Source: Rhodocyclaceae bacterium
GTDB taxonomy: Bacteria > Pseudomonadota > Gammaproteobacteria > Burkholderiales > Rhodocyclaceae
Direction of reading: 5' to 3'
DNA: 64,000 nucleotides
Assembly: GCA_030824115.1 (NCBI GenBank)
Contig: JAVBYI010000006.1
Span: 62,001 to 126,000 of the forward strand
Shown: positions 27,725-35,458 of the stretch, in pieces
Position numbering within the stretch: the first letter of the stretch is position 1
Layout of the letters: each line of letters begins with the position of its first letter
The notes under the pieces: generated by a model
Seen by the model: only the letters and a program-made list of their open reading frames with translations
Databases searched by the model: none
Told to the model about the DNA's origin: nothing
Translations under genes and position numbers: made by a program

Positions 27725-29133
27725 TAATAGGAGCCCGGCGCGGCGAAATTCTCAAACTTGGTGAACTCGCCGAGGAAGGTGAGTTTCACCGTGCCGGTTG
27801 GGCCATTCCGGTGCTTGCCGATAATCACTTCGGCGATGCCCTTTTCGGTCGTGTCCAGCTTGTAGTACTCCTCGCGATACATCATCAGGATGATGTCCGC
27901 GTCCTGTTCGATAGCGCCGGATTCGCGCAGGTCGGACATCAAGGGCCGCTTGTCGTTGCGCTCTTCGACTTTCCGTGAGAGCTGCGAGAGCGCGATCACC
28001 GGCACCTGGAGCTCTTTGGCCAGCGCCTTGATCGAGCGCGAAATCTCGGAGATTTCGGTCGCCCGGTTCTCGTTGTCCTTGACCGAGGTCATCAACTGCA
28101 GGTAGTCAATGACGATCAACCCCAACTGCCCGCACTGACGGTGCAGACGTCGGGCACGGGCACGCAAGTCGGAGGCATTGATCGCGCCGGTTTCGTCGAT
28201 GTGGATCGGCGCTTCGTGCAACTTGCCCAGTGCCATCGACATCTTTTCCCAATCCTCGTCAGACAGGCGCCCGGTACGGATCTTGGTCTGATCGAGCCGC
28301 CCGGCGGACGAGAGAAAACGCATCGCCAGTTGTGGCCCCGACATTTCCAGACTGAAAATCGCCACCGGCTTTTTCAGTTCCATGCCAACATGTTCAGCAA
28401 TGTTCAGCGCAAACGCCGTTTTACCCATTGAAGGGCGCCCGGCGACGACAATCATGTCACCCGGCTGCAGACCCGAAGTCATGTGGTCGAGATCATGGAA
28501 ACCGGTCGCCGTCCCCGTAATATCGGAGGGATTCTCGCGGTTGTAGAGCACCTCGATGCGGTCGACCACTTGGCCCAACAGATTATCGATCGCTGCAAAA
28601 CCCTGTACCGAGCGATTGCCCGTCTCGGCAATTTCAAACACCTTCTGCTCGGCCATGTCGAGCAGTTGCTTGACATCCCGGCCTGAGGGATTCAGTGCAG
28701 CGCCGGCAATTTCATCTCCCACCGTCACCAGTTTGCGCAACACAGCACGTTCATGGACGATTTCCGCATAGCGGCGGATATTCGCTGCCGAAGGCGTGGC
28801 ATTCGCAATTTCGCCCAGATAGGCCAAACCACCCGTCTGATCGGCCTGGTTGGCATTCTCGATTGACTCAAAGACCGTGACCACATCGGCCGGCCGGCCG
28901 GTTTCGATCAGCTTGCGGATATGTCCAAAAATACGCCGATGATCATCGCGATAAAAGTCAGACTCATTGACGATATCGGCAATACGATCCCAGGCTTGGT
29001 TGTCGAGCAACAAGCCCCCGATTAGAGACTGTTCGGCCTCGATGGAGTGAGGCGGCAACTTGAGCGCAGCAACCTGACTATCGTTGCTGCCAGCGTAAGG
29101 ATTGTAGGAAGGAACAGATTGAAGCTGGGCCAC
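27724..29133 (-). CDS. dnaB: Replicative DNA helicase
   Basis: Hexameric 5'-3' helicase at the replication fork, 469 aa. The N-terminal DnaG-interaction domain spans about 25-130. The RecA-like motor has Walker A GRPSMGKTAFALN and Walker B LIVIDYLQLM. The arginine-finger region is near the C-terminus (IIGKHRNGPTGTVKL). The Shine-Dalgarno GAGGAG lies about 9 bases before ATG. It sits downstream of rplI but behind a strong terminator, so it probably has its own promoter in 29134-29272. Confidence 0.97.
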   Translation of the reverse strand: MAQLQSVPSYNPYAGSNDSQVAALKLPPHSIEAEQSLIGGLLLDNQAWDRIADIVNESDFYRDDHRRIFGHIRKLIETGRPADVVTVFESIENANQADQTGGLAYLGEIANATPSAANIRRYAEIVHERAVLRKLVTVGDEIAGAALNPSGRDVKQLLDMAEQKVFEIAETGNRSVQGFAAIDNLLGQVVDRIEVLYNRENPSDITGTATGFHDLDHMTSGLQPGDMIVVAGRPSMGKTAFALNIAEHVGMELKKPVAIFSLEMSGPQLAMRFLSSAGRLDQTKIRTGRLSDEDWEKMSMALGKLHEAPIHIDETGAINASDLRARARRLHRQCGQLGLIVIDYLQLMTSVKDNENRATEISEISRSIKALAKELQVPVIALSQLSRKVEERNDKRPLMSDLRESGAIEQDADIILMMYREEYYKLDTTEKGIAEVIIGKHRNGPTGTVKLTFLGEFTKFENFAAPGSY

Positions 29134-29272
29134 GCGCGACTCCTCGTTTTATCTTTTTGCGAGCAGCAGGAGTCTACTCGTCACCGTCTGGCAAGGCGAT
29201 AGAACAAGCTGTGGAAATCTGGCCTAAAACCGGTGGAAAAGCTGTGAGTTAATTGTGGGCGAGGTGTGCACA

Positions 29273-29312
29273 AAAAAATGGCTGCCGAAGCAGCCATTTT
29301 TTTATCAGGTGC
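29273..29312 (-). terminator. Intrinsic terminator after rplI
   Basis: A hairpin ATGGCTGC, loop CGAA, GCAGCCAT is flanked by seven A and seven T bases, so it can work in both directions. It stands 9 bases after the rplI stop and isolates dnaB from the ribosomal operon. Confidence 0.92.
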
Positions 29313-29320
29313 AGACGGGA

Positions 29321-29770
29321 TTACTGTTCGCCGATGATGCTAACCGTCACACTGGCAACCACATCAGCATGCGGCGCCACCTCCAGCACGACCTCGCCGA
29401 TCGTCTTCAGCAGGCCATCGGGCATGCGCACCATGCTCTTCTCGATCTCGATACCCTTGGCCGTCAGCGCTTCGGCAACGTCGGCCGGACTCACAGAGCC
29501 GAACAGGCGACCATCGACACCGGCCTTGCGCACGATCTCGACCTTGAAGCCTTCGAGCTTGGCGGCCTTGGCTTGCGCTGCAGCAAGTTTCTCGGCGGAA
29601 ATCTTTTCGAGCTCGGCACGGCGCGCTTCGAACACCTTCATGTTCTCAGCGCTAGCACGCTTGGCGAAACCCTTGGGGATCAGGAAATTACGGGCGTAAC
29701 CCTGCTTGACCTTGACGACATCACCGAGGTTGCCGAGGTTAACAACTTTGTCCATCAGAATGATTTGCAT
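29321..29770 (-). CDS. rplI: 50S ribosomal protein L9
   Basis: 149 aa, starting [20 protein letters not shown], with the linker helix rich in Ala/Glu/Lys and the C-terminal domain containing [16 protein letters not shown]. Last gene of the rpsF-priB-rpsR-rplI operon, 15 bases after rpsR. The Shine-Dalgarno GAGGAG precedes ATG. Confidence 0.98.
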   Translation of the reverse strand: MQIILMDKVVNLGNLGDVVKVKQGYARNFLIPKGFAKRASAENMKVFEARRAELEKISAEKLAAAQAKAAKLEGFKVEIVRKAGVDGRLFGSVSPADVAEALTAKGIEIEKSMVRMPDGLLKTIGEVVLEVAPHADVVASVTVSIIGEQ

Positions 29771-29785
29771 CGTGGTTCTCCTCGC

Positions 29786-30058
29786 TTACTGGTGCAGATC
29801 GGTATAGGGCATCAGGGCCAGGAAGCGCGCACGCTTGATGGCAGTCGACAGCTGACGCTGGAAGCGCGTCTTGGTGCCGGTAATGCGGGCCGGCATGATC
29901 TTGCCGTTTTCAGTGATGAAGTCCTTCAGGATATCGACATCCTTGTAATCCACCTGTTCGATCTTTTCTGCCGAGAAGCGGCAGAATTTGCGACGCTTGA
30001 ACATGTTGCGGTTCTTGTTGCGGTCGTCCTTTTTTTTGTTGCCGGGCTTAAATGCCAT
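29786..30058 (-). CDS. rpsR: 30S ribosomal protein S18
   Basis: 90 aa. It has the S18 core [16 protein letters not shown] and [15 protein letters not shown], with a basic N-terminal extension ([15 protein letters not shown]). It binds S6 on the platform of the 30S subunit. Shine-Dalgarno AAAGGAT overlaps the gap after priB. Confidence 0.98.
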   Translation of the reverse strand: MAFKPGNKKKDDRNKNRNMFKRRKFCRFSAEKIEQVDYKDVDILKDFITENGKIMPARITGTKTRFQRQLSTAIKRARFLALMPYTDLHQ

Positions 30059-30073
30059 TTCAAAATCCTTTGT

Positions 30074-30382
30074 TCAATTTTCCGTAAATTCGATGTGCGT
30101 AACGTGCAGCACGACTGACTTTTGCTTGAGGCTGCGGGCGGCGAGGAAACCCTCGACTTCCAGTGCCATTCCGGGATCGGCTGTTTTGAGCATCAGGGCG
30201 GGAGGCCCCACGGCCACACAAGGCATTTCGCATTCGACCCGGCGTGGATTGCCGGCTTCCTGCTGCTCCGAAACATGCGTCAGGCGGAATTCGATGACCG
30301 GAATTCCTGCAGGCGTGTAACGAAGCTGGCCTCGCTCGATCAGCTGCCCGGAAAGCGCGCAGCGATTAATCTCAAGCGGCAG
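30074..30382 (-). CDS. priB: Primosomal replication protein N (PriB), with a non-standard start codon
   Basis: Single-strand-binding OB-fold protein of replication restart, about 98-102 aa. The frame reads [20 protein letters not shown] near its start and ends [10 protein letters not shown] before TGA 30074-30076, typical of betaproteobacterial PriB in the rpsF-rpsR operon. The frame has no ATG, GTG or TTG in the right place. The best candidate is CTG at 30382-30380, with a perfect AGGAGG six bases upstream inside the rpsF coding end. The other choice is ATT at 30370, directly before the usual N-R. It overlaps rpsF by up to 11 bases. Confidence 0.85.
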   Translation of the reverse strand: MPLEINRCALSGQLIERGQLRYTPAGIPVIEFRLTHVSEQQEAGNPRRVECEMPCVAVGPPALMLKTADPGMALEVEGFLAARSLKQKSVVLHVTHIEFTEN

Positions 30383-30758
30383 CCGCAGCCTCCTCGGTAC
30401 GGACTTCGCCTTGGCCTTCGCTGGTCAGGGAGCGCGACTTCTCTTCCTTCATCATCGGCGACGGCGCAGTTTCGGCCTTATCCATCTTGACGGTCAGGTG
30501 ACGCAGCACGGCATCGTTGAACTTGAATGCGTTCTCGAGCTCGGCTAGGGTCTCACCATCGCACTCAATGTTCATCAGCACGTAGTGGGCCTTGTGAACT
30601 TTCTGGATCGGGTAGGCCAACTGGCGGCGACCCCAATCTTCGAGACGATGAATGGCGCCCGTTTTGGCAGTAACCAGCGCCTTGTAACGCTCGATCATGG
30701 CCGGCACTTGGTCGGATTGGTCCGGATGGACGATGAAAACGATTTCGTAATGTCGCAT
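30372..30758 (-). CDS. rpsF: 30S ribosomal protein S6
   Basis: 128 aa, beginning [21 protein letters not shown]6 core features include [15 protein letters not shown] and a C-terminal tail ending in EEAAAAA. The Shine-Dalgarno AAGGAG precedes ATG 30758; a longer frame upstream lacks any. First gene of the operon. Its last codons also hold the AGGAGG for priB. Confidence 0.98.
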   Translation of the reverse strand: MRHYEIVFIVHPDQSDQVPAMIERYKALVTAKTGAIHRLEDWGRRQLAYPIQKVHKAHYVLMNIECDGETLAELENAFKFNDAVLRHLTVKMDKAETAPSPMMKEEKSRSLTSEGQGEVRTEEAAAAA

Positions 30759-30785
30759 GCACGCTCCTTTTGGGTCAGTGGTTGA

Positions 30786-30812
30786 GCCCTCCCGCATGCG
30801 TACGGGTTGGGC
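30786..30812 (-). promoter_or_regulatory. Leader hairpin of the rpsF operon, possible S6:S18 autoregulation site
   Basis: In the predicted leader RNA, GCCC and CCCG pair with CGGG and GGGC around an 8-base loop, with an AA/A bulge between the two stems. Many bacteria regulate rpsF by S6:S18 binding to a leader hairpin; whether this is that motif is inference. It lies 28 bases before the rpsF start. Confidence 0.4.
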
Positions 30813-30830
30813 AAGGATGGAAAGCCCGCC

Positions 30831-30859
30831 ATTTTAGCCATAAAACAACTGGATTTCAA
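30831..30859 (-). promoter_or_regulatory. Sigma-70 promoter of the rpsF-priB-rpsR-rplI operon
   Basis: On the minus strand TTGAAA (30854-30859), a 17-base spacer and TAAAAT (30831-30836). The start would be near 30824, giving a leader of about 65 bases containing the hairpin. Confidence 0.75.
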
Positions 30860-30949
30860 GACACTTAGCGCTATCAAGTGCCAGTGAAATTGGCAAACAC
30901 GTAAATTCCCCGCTGTTCAAGTTCACGTTCCCGCAGCAACTCGCTGATA

Positions 30950-31822
30950 ATGATGCGCATGATTGATACTCCCTTACCCGATCTCGATGCTTGGGTCGGT
31001 TATTTTGGTCAGGCCGACATTCCCGTGTTGCGGCACACGATGACGCAGCTTGACGAGTTGCGGGAAAACGCCGAACGCACCAATGCACGGCGGATCTCGT
31101 CGGTCATTCTGCATGACCCGATGCTGACCTTGCGCGTCCTCGGCTACATTGAAGTCAAGCGCAGCAAAACGCGCCAAACAGACATCACCACCATCGAGCG
31201 CGCATTGATGATGATCGGCATGGAGCCGTTCTTCAATGATTTCAAAGACCTTCCGATCGTCGAGGAACAACTCAAGCCCTACCCTCGTGCGCTGCTCGGC
31301 TTACTTAGAGTAGTCAATCGCACCCGTAAGGCGGTCGGTTGGGCGCGCGACTGTGCGCTATATCGCCACGACCTGGATGTCGATGAGGTGACCGTTGCCA
31401 CCCTGCTCTACGACTTCCCCGAAATTCTGATGTGGTGTTTTGCACCCCAACTGGCTCTGGAAATCGTGGAGCGCCAAAAAGCCGACCGAACGCTACGTTC
31501 CGTATCCATTCAGGAAGAGATCTACAACGTTCCGCTTTACCAGATCAAGGCCGCCCTGGCCGAAACCTGGCGTCTGCCCCAGTTGCTCAAGTCGCTGATG
31601 GACCCGGAGCATGCCGAACATCCCCGGGTCAGGAACGTCAAGCTGGCCGTTGATCTGGCAAGGCACTCCGCCAATGGCTGGGATGATGCGGCACTGCCCG
31701 ATGACTACAAGGCGATTAGCGAACTTCTTCACCTGAACGAAGATGCTACCTTGCGTCGCTTGGGTATTGAACCCCGACAGCCGCCGACAGAAGAACCCCC
31801 AGCAGATCCTCAGCCGCAATAA
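30950..31822 (+). CDS. HDOD-domain signalling protein
   Basis: 290-aa soluble protein. The HDOD fold (about 25-220) is shown by ISSVILHDPMLTLRVLGYIE and TTIERALMMIGM. These domains resemble HD phosphohydrolases without the metal residues and are usually protein-interaction modules in signalling. The C-terminal end is proline-rich. Three in-frame ATGs (30950, 30953, 30959) are possible starts. It overlaps the convergent 55-aa gene by 13 bases. Divergent from rpsF. Confidence 0.85.
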   Translation: MMRMIDTPLPDLDAWVGYFGQADIPVLRHTMTQLDELRENAERTNARRISSVILHDPMLTLRVLGYIEVKRSKTRQTDITTIERALMMIGMEPFFNDFKDLPIVEEQLKPYPRALLGLLRVVNRTRKAVGWARDCALYRHDLDVDEVTVATLLYDFPEILMWCFAPQLALEIVERQKADRTLRSVSIQEEIYNVPLYQIKAALAETWRLPQLLKSLMDPEHAEHPRVRNVKLAVDLARHSANGWDDAALPDDYKAISELLHLNEDATLRRLGIEPRQPPTEEPPADPQPQ

Positions 31823-31977
31823 CGCAGGTTGAGTTGCTCCAGCAGCAACTCAGGCTGGCCGTAAGCCAGAAAAACTGCCGCCAGGATCGCCCCGACCATA
31901 CCGCCCAGTATCAACCAACCAAGGATGTGCCATCTTTGGCTTGATGCTTGTTTAGCAAGTTTCAGTTCATCCGGCAT
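31810..31977 (-). CDS. Small single-pass membrane protein, 55 aa, unknown function
   Basis: From ATG 31977 it begins MPDELKLAKQASSQRW, then a strong hydrophobic helix (about 18-40, containing GGMVGAILAAVFLAYG) and a short polar tail. A TTG at 32004 would extend it by nine residues. The positive N-terminus suggests an N-in anchor. The Shine-Dalgarno is weak. No family recognised; it stands next to tRNA-Arg on the other strand. Confidence 0.5.
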   Translation of the reverse strand: MPDELKLAKQASSQRWHILGWLILGGMVGAILAAVFLAYGQPELLLEQLNLRYCG

Positions 31978-32018
31978 GTATTGACTTAGATGGTTAAAAT
32001 GCAAGAAATTTTCGCCAT

Positions 32019-32094
32019 GCCCTCATAGCTCAGTGGATAGAGCACCTTCCTCCTAAGAAGGGGGTCGCACGTTCGATTCGTGCTGAGGGCGCCA
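32019..32094 (+). tRNA. tRNA-Arg (anticodon CCU)
   Basis: A full cloverleaf folds by hand. Acceptor stem GCCCTCA/TGAGGGC, D stem GCTC/GAGC, anticodon stem CCTTC/GAAGG with loop CTCCTAA (anticodon CCT), T arm GCACG-TTCGATT-CGTGC, discriminator G and encoded CCA at 32092-32094; 76 bases. A TTGACT (31981-31986) upstream may be its -35 box. The coiled-coil gene starts only 9 bases after the CCA. Confidence 0.97.
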
Positions 32095-32103
32095 CTATCG
32101 TAC

Positions 32104-32661
32104 ATGACAACGACAGAAGAACTCACCATCGAGGAAACGTTGGCATTGGCACAGACAGAGGTGCGCGACCTCAAGCGCACCGTTGTCGCCTTGCGTACGG
32201 AGTTGGAACATGCCGAAATGATCCGGCAAAACGAGGTACGCCAGGTCGGCCAGGCCAGTGCGGCCGAAATCGCACAACTCAAAACCACCGTAAGCGCACT
32301 ACGTGCCGAACTGGAGCATGCACGTATTGAGCGTGATCGCTTGATACAACAGGAACGCGCTGTGGGACACAATGAAATGCAGATGCTCAAGGCAACCGTA
32401 GGTGAGCTGCGGGAAGAGCTGGAACATCTGCGCGCAGAAAAGGACGGTGCCGTGCGGTCGGCCATTTCCGCCCAGCAAGGTGAAATCGCGCAACTACGTG
32501 AAACGGTCGGTTCGCTGCGGGATACGCTGGAACTGCTGCAGCTCGACAAGGACAATGCCGTGCGCCGCGAACATACGCTGTTCAGCGACGAGACAGCCCA
32601 ATTGCATGCCACCATTCAGGCGTTGCGTACACAACTCGAACATCCTACTGCGAACGGTTGA
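32104..32661 (+). CDS. Coiled-coil protein built of five 36-residue repeats
   Basis: 185 aa from ATG 32104 (an upstream GTG lies within the tRNA and is rejected). After a short acidic head, five units repeat with an exact 36-residue period, marked by Leu at 23, 59, 95, 131 and 167. Each has the pattern L-K/R-x-T-V/I-x-x-L-R-x-x-L-E and begins with a Glu four residues before the first Leu. It is almost certainly a long helical coiled coil with no signal or membrane segment. The adenylate cyclase gene begins 6 bases after its stop, so the two are an operon and it may scaffold or sense for the cyclase. No known family recognised. Confidence 0.8.
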   Translation: MTTTEELTIEETLALAQTEVRDLKRTVVALRTELEHAEMIRQNEVRQVGQASAAEIAQLKTTVSALRAELEHARIERDRLIQQERAVGHNEMQMLKATVGELREELEHLRAEKDGAVRSAISAQQGEIAQLRETVGSLRDTLELLQLDKDNAVRREHTLFSDETAQLHATIQALRTQLEHPTANG

Positions 32662-32666
32662 ATGTC

Positions 32667-34964
32667 ATGGAAGCCCCCCCTCCTCCCGCATCTGCCAAAG
32701 CAAAAGTACAAGAAAAAAGTGTCGACACCAAGCGTCGCTTGCGTCACGCCGAACTGTTGCTCGAAGTCACCCGGCGCATGGCCGGCTATGGCACGCTCGA
32801 CGAGGTGTTGAACGCACTGGTCGACATGACGACCACGGAGATCAATGCGGAACGCGGCTCCCTGTTCCTCAATGACCCGGATACCAACGAGCTTTACTCA
32901 CGCGTTGCCCAAGGCAATATCCAGCGCGAGATTCGCATCCTTAACACCAGCGGTGTTGCCGGCCATGTCTTCACCGCAGGCGAAGCGCTGATCATTCATG
33001 ACGCCTACGCCGATGGGCGCTTCAATCGCTCGATTGACGAACAGACTGGCTTCACGACACGCAGCATCCTGTGCGTACCGATCAAGACCGTCAAGGGCGA
33101 GATCATTGGTGTCGCACAGACGCTCAACAAACGCACCGGCAAGTTCACCAAGCAGGACCTGCATCTGCTCGAAGCGATGACCAGTCAGGGCACGCTGGCA
33201 TTGCAAAGCGCTCAGTTCATCGAACGAATGCAAGCGATTCGTCGCCAGGAGATGGAATTCATCGACGTTGTCTCCGAAGTCACGGCGGATATCAAGCTTG
33301 GGTCGCTGCTGCAGAAGGTCATGGGCGAGGCAACACGCCTGCTCAACGCTGAACGTTCGACGCTCTTCCTCAACGATGAGAAAACCAACGAACTGTGGTC
33401 GGAGGTTGGACAGGGGCTGGAGTCGGTGCAAATCCGCTTGCCCAACCATCTCGGCATCGCCGGCGCCGTATTCACCTCAGGCAAGGCAATCAACATTCCC
33501 TACGCCTACGCCGACCTGCGCTTCAATCCAGCTTTCGACAAGAAGACCGGATTTTTCACGCGCTCGATCCTGTGCGTGCCGATCGTCAACAAACATGGCA
33601 AGGTCATCGGCGTCACGCAGGTTCTGAACCGGCGCGGCGGCCCCTTCACCAGCGAAGATGAATCGCGTCTTCGGGCATTTACGGCGCAAATCTCCATCGC
33701 CCTGGAAAACGCCAAGCTGTTTGCCGACGTGCAGGCCATGAAGAACTACAACGAGGCAATGCTCGAATCGATGTCGAATGGGGTCATCACCCTCGACGAA
33801 GCCGAGCGCATCGCCACCTGCAATGCCGCCGGCCTGCGTCTGCTCAAGCTGCATCCTTCGCAAATTCTGCATAAGCCTGCTGCCGAATTCTTTAGTGGCA
33901 GCAACGCATGGATCATTGAAAAACTCAAGCGTGTCGCCGAAACACAGGGTTCCGAATTGTTGATGGATGCCGAAATTGTGTTGGGCGAAGACAGGCTGTC
34001 GGTCAATCTCACGTTGCAACCGCTCCTGTCGGCTGAAGGCAAGCGCATCGGCTCGATGCTGCTGCTCGAAAACATTTCCAACGAAAAGCGCCTGAAGACC
34101 ACCATGTCGCGTTACATGGATCCGGGCATTGCCGATCAGATGCTCGCATCGGGTGCCGAAGCGCTCGGTGGCAAGAGCGTCAATGCCACAATTCTCTTCT
34201 CCGATGTGCGCAGTTTCACCACAATTACCGAGCAGTTAGGTGCACAGGGAACCGTGGCGCTACTGAACGAATATTTCACGCTGATGGTGGACTGCATCCA
34301 GCGTGAAGAAGGCATGCTCGATAAGTTCATTGGCGATGCGATCATGGCGGCCTTCGGCATTCCGGTTGGCCATGACGACGATGCTGATCGTGCCGTACGA
34401 ACGGCCATCGCGATGATGCGGGAACTTGCTACCTGGAACCGTCTGCGCGTCAATGAAGGCAAAATGGCGGTCGATATCGGCATCGGTCTGAATACCGACA
34501 ACGTGGTGTCCGGCAATATCGGGTCCAAGAAGCGCATGGATTACACCATCATCGGCGATGGTGTGAATCTGGCTGCCCGCCTCGAATCCGCTTGCAAGCA
34601 ATATGGCGCCCATATCCTCATCAGCGAATTCACCTACAAGCTGTTGCGCGGTACCTATTTCAGTCGTGAACTGGATCTGGTCATCGTCAAGGGAAAAACC
34701 AAACCGGTGGCGATCTACGAAATCCTCGACTTCCACACCGACGAAAGTTATCCGCATCTCACCGATGCACTGCGACTCTTCAAAGCGGGTATTAGCAAAT
34801 ACCGCAAGCAGGACTGGAAGACTGCCACAACCGAGTTTAATGAGGTTCTGGGCCTGAACCCCAAGGACAAGGCAGCCAAACTCTACATCGAACGCTGCGA
34901 ACACTTCGCGGCGAATCCACCCGGCCCCGAATGGGATGGTGTCTGGGTGATGGAGTCAAAGTAA
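32667..34964 (+). CDS. GAF-GAF-PAS class III adenylate/guanylate cyclase
   Basis: 765-aa soluble protein. Two GAF domains (about 40-185 and 205-360) share RGSLFLNDPDTNELYSRV- and RSTLFLNDEKTNELWSEV-type text. A PAS-like region (about 370-480) is followed by the cyclase homology domain (about 500-690). The metal Asp residues are in LFSDVRSFT and KFIGDAIMAAFG, and the later TIIGDGVNLAARLE keeps the Asn/Arg transition-state pair, so it is probably active. A C-terminal TPR-like tail (DALRLFKAGISKYRKQDW) ends the protein. It is downstream of the coiled-coil gene and converges on sspB with 12 bases between. Confidence 0.93.
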   Translation: MEAPPPPASAKAKVQEKSVDTKRRLRHAELLLEVTRRMAGYGTLDEVLNALVDMTTTEINAERGSLFLNDPDTNELYSRVAQGNIQREIRILNTSGVAGHVFTAGEALIIHDAYADGRFNRSIDEQTGFTTRSILCVPIKTVKGEIIGVAQTLNKRTGKFTKQDLHLLEAMTSQGTLALQSAQFIERMQAIRRQEMEFIDVVSEVTADIKLGSLLQKVMGEATRLLNAERSTLFLNDEKTNELWSEVGQGLESVQIRLPNHLGIAGAVFTSGKAINIPYAYADLRFNPAFDKKTGFFTRSILCVPIVNKHGKVIGVTQVLNRRGGPFTSEDESRLRAFTAQISIALENAKLFADVQAMKNYNEAMLESMSNGVITLDEAERIATCNAAGLRLLKLHPSQILHKPAAEFFSGSNAWIIEKLKRVAETQGSELLMDAEIVLGEDRLSVNLTLQPLLSAEGKRIGSMLLLENISNEKRLKTTMSRYMDPGIADQMLASGAEALGGKSVNATILFSDVRSFTTITEQLGAQGTVALLNEYFTLMVDCIQREEGMLDKFIGDAIMAAFGIPVGHDDDADRAVRTAIAMMRELATWNRLRVNEGKMAVDIGIGLNTDNVVSGNIGSKKRMDYTIIGDGVNLAARLESACKQYGAHILISEFTYKLLRGTYFSRELDLVIVKGKTKPVAIYEILDFHTDESYPHLTDALRLFKAGISKYRKQDWKTATTEFNEVLGLNPKDKAAKLYIERCEHFAANPPGPEWDGVWVMESK

Positions 34965-34976
34965 AAGCGGTCTTGC

Positions 34977-35411
34977 TTACTTGATGCGTGTCAGGTGGCT
35001 GCTTTTTCGGGTATTGGAATCGACAGGTTCGCTGACATCGCTTTCAAGTGCCGTCTCGCCAGCGCCGACTTTTACCTCTTCACCAGTCACTTCCGCCTCA
35101 TCCGGCTCACCTGCTTCAAAAGCCATGCCTTGGCCATTTTCCCGCGCATAGATCGCCACTACATCAACCACCGGCACAAGCACTGGAAATGAAGCACCGT
35201 TGAAACGGGTCTGAAAACTGATTTCCTCATTGCCGATCTGTAGCTGATGCGTGGCATCAAGACTGACATTGAGAACTATTTGTCCATCATTGACAAATTC
35301 ACGCGGCACCCGCGTACGCGATGAAACCTGCACAGCCAGATACGGGGTAAAGCCTTCATCCGAGCACCACTCGTGGATGGCCCGGATGAAATACGGCTTT
35401 GTGGAGCCCAT
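34977..35411 (-). CDS. sspB: ClpXP adaptor SspB (stringent starvation protein B)
   Basis: 144 aa. It delivers ssrA-tagged proteins to ClpXP. The folded substrate-binding domain (about 5-95) contains KPYFIRAIHEWCSDEGFTPY and ISFQTRFNGASFPVLVPV. An acidic flexible linker and a short basic-hydrophobic tail (SHLTRIK), the expected ClpX-docking end, follow. The linker contains a dispersed-element copy read as VKVGAGETALE (about 114-121). It follows sspA with a terminator-like hairpin in the 34-base gap. Confidence 0.93.
   Translation of the reverse strand: MGSTKPYFIRAIHEWCSDEGFTPYLAVQVSSRTRVPREFVNDGQIVLNVSLDATHQLQIGNEEISFQTRFNGASFPVLVPVVDVVAIYARENGQGMAFEAGEPDEAEVTGEEVKVGAGETALESDVSEPVDSNTRKSSHLTRIK
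35050..35073 (-). repeat. 24-bp dispersed element, copy 6 (inside sspB)
   Basis: Exact consensus copy, read in the gene as KVGAGETA in the disordered linker. Confidence 0.95.
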
Positions 35412-35413
35412 GA

Positions 35414-35458
35414 AAAAAAGCGGGAAAAAGATGCGCTGCTGAAAATCAGCGGCGCATC
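35414..35458 (-). terminator. Terminator-like hairpin between sspA and sspB
   Basis: Stem GATGCGCTGCTGA / TCAGCGGCGCATC (35430-35458, one T-G pair, loop AAA) includes the sspA stop codon. On the minus strand it is followed by a run of five T bases and then another of seven just before the sspB ATG. It probably lowers sspB expression relative to sspA. Confidence 0.7.

Noticed and set aside
31986-32615. A 209-codon minus-strand frame across tRNA-Arg and the coiled-coil gene
   Set aside because: It runs through the tRNA, is Ser/Arg-rich and is antisense to the repeat protein.
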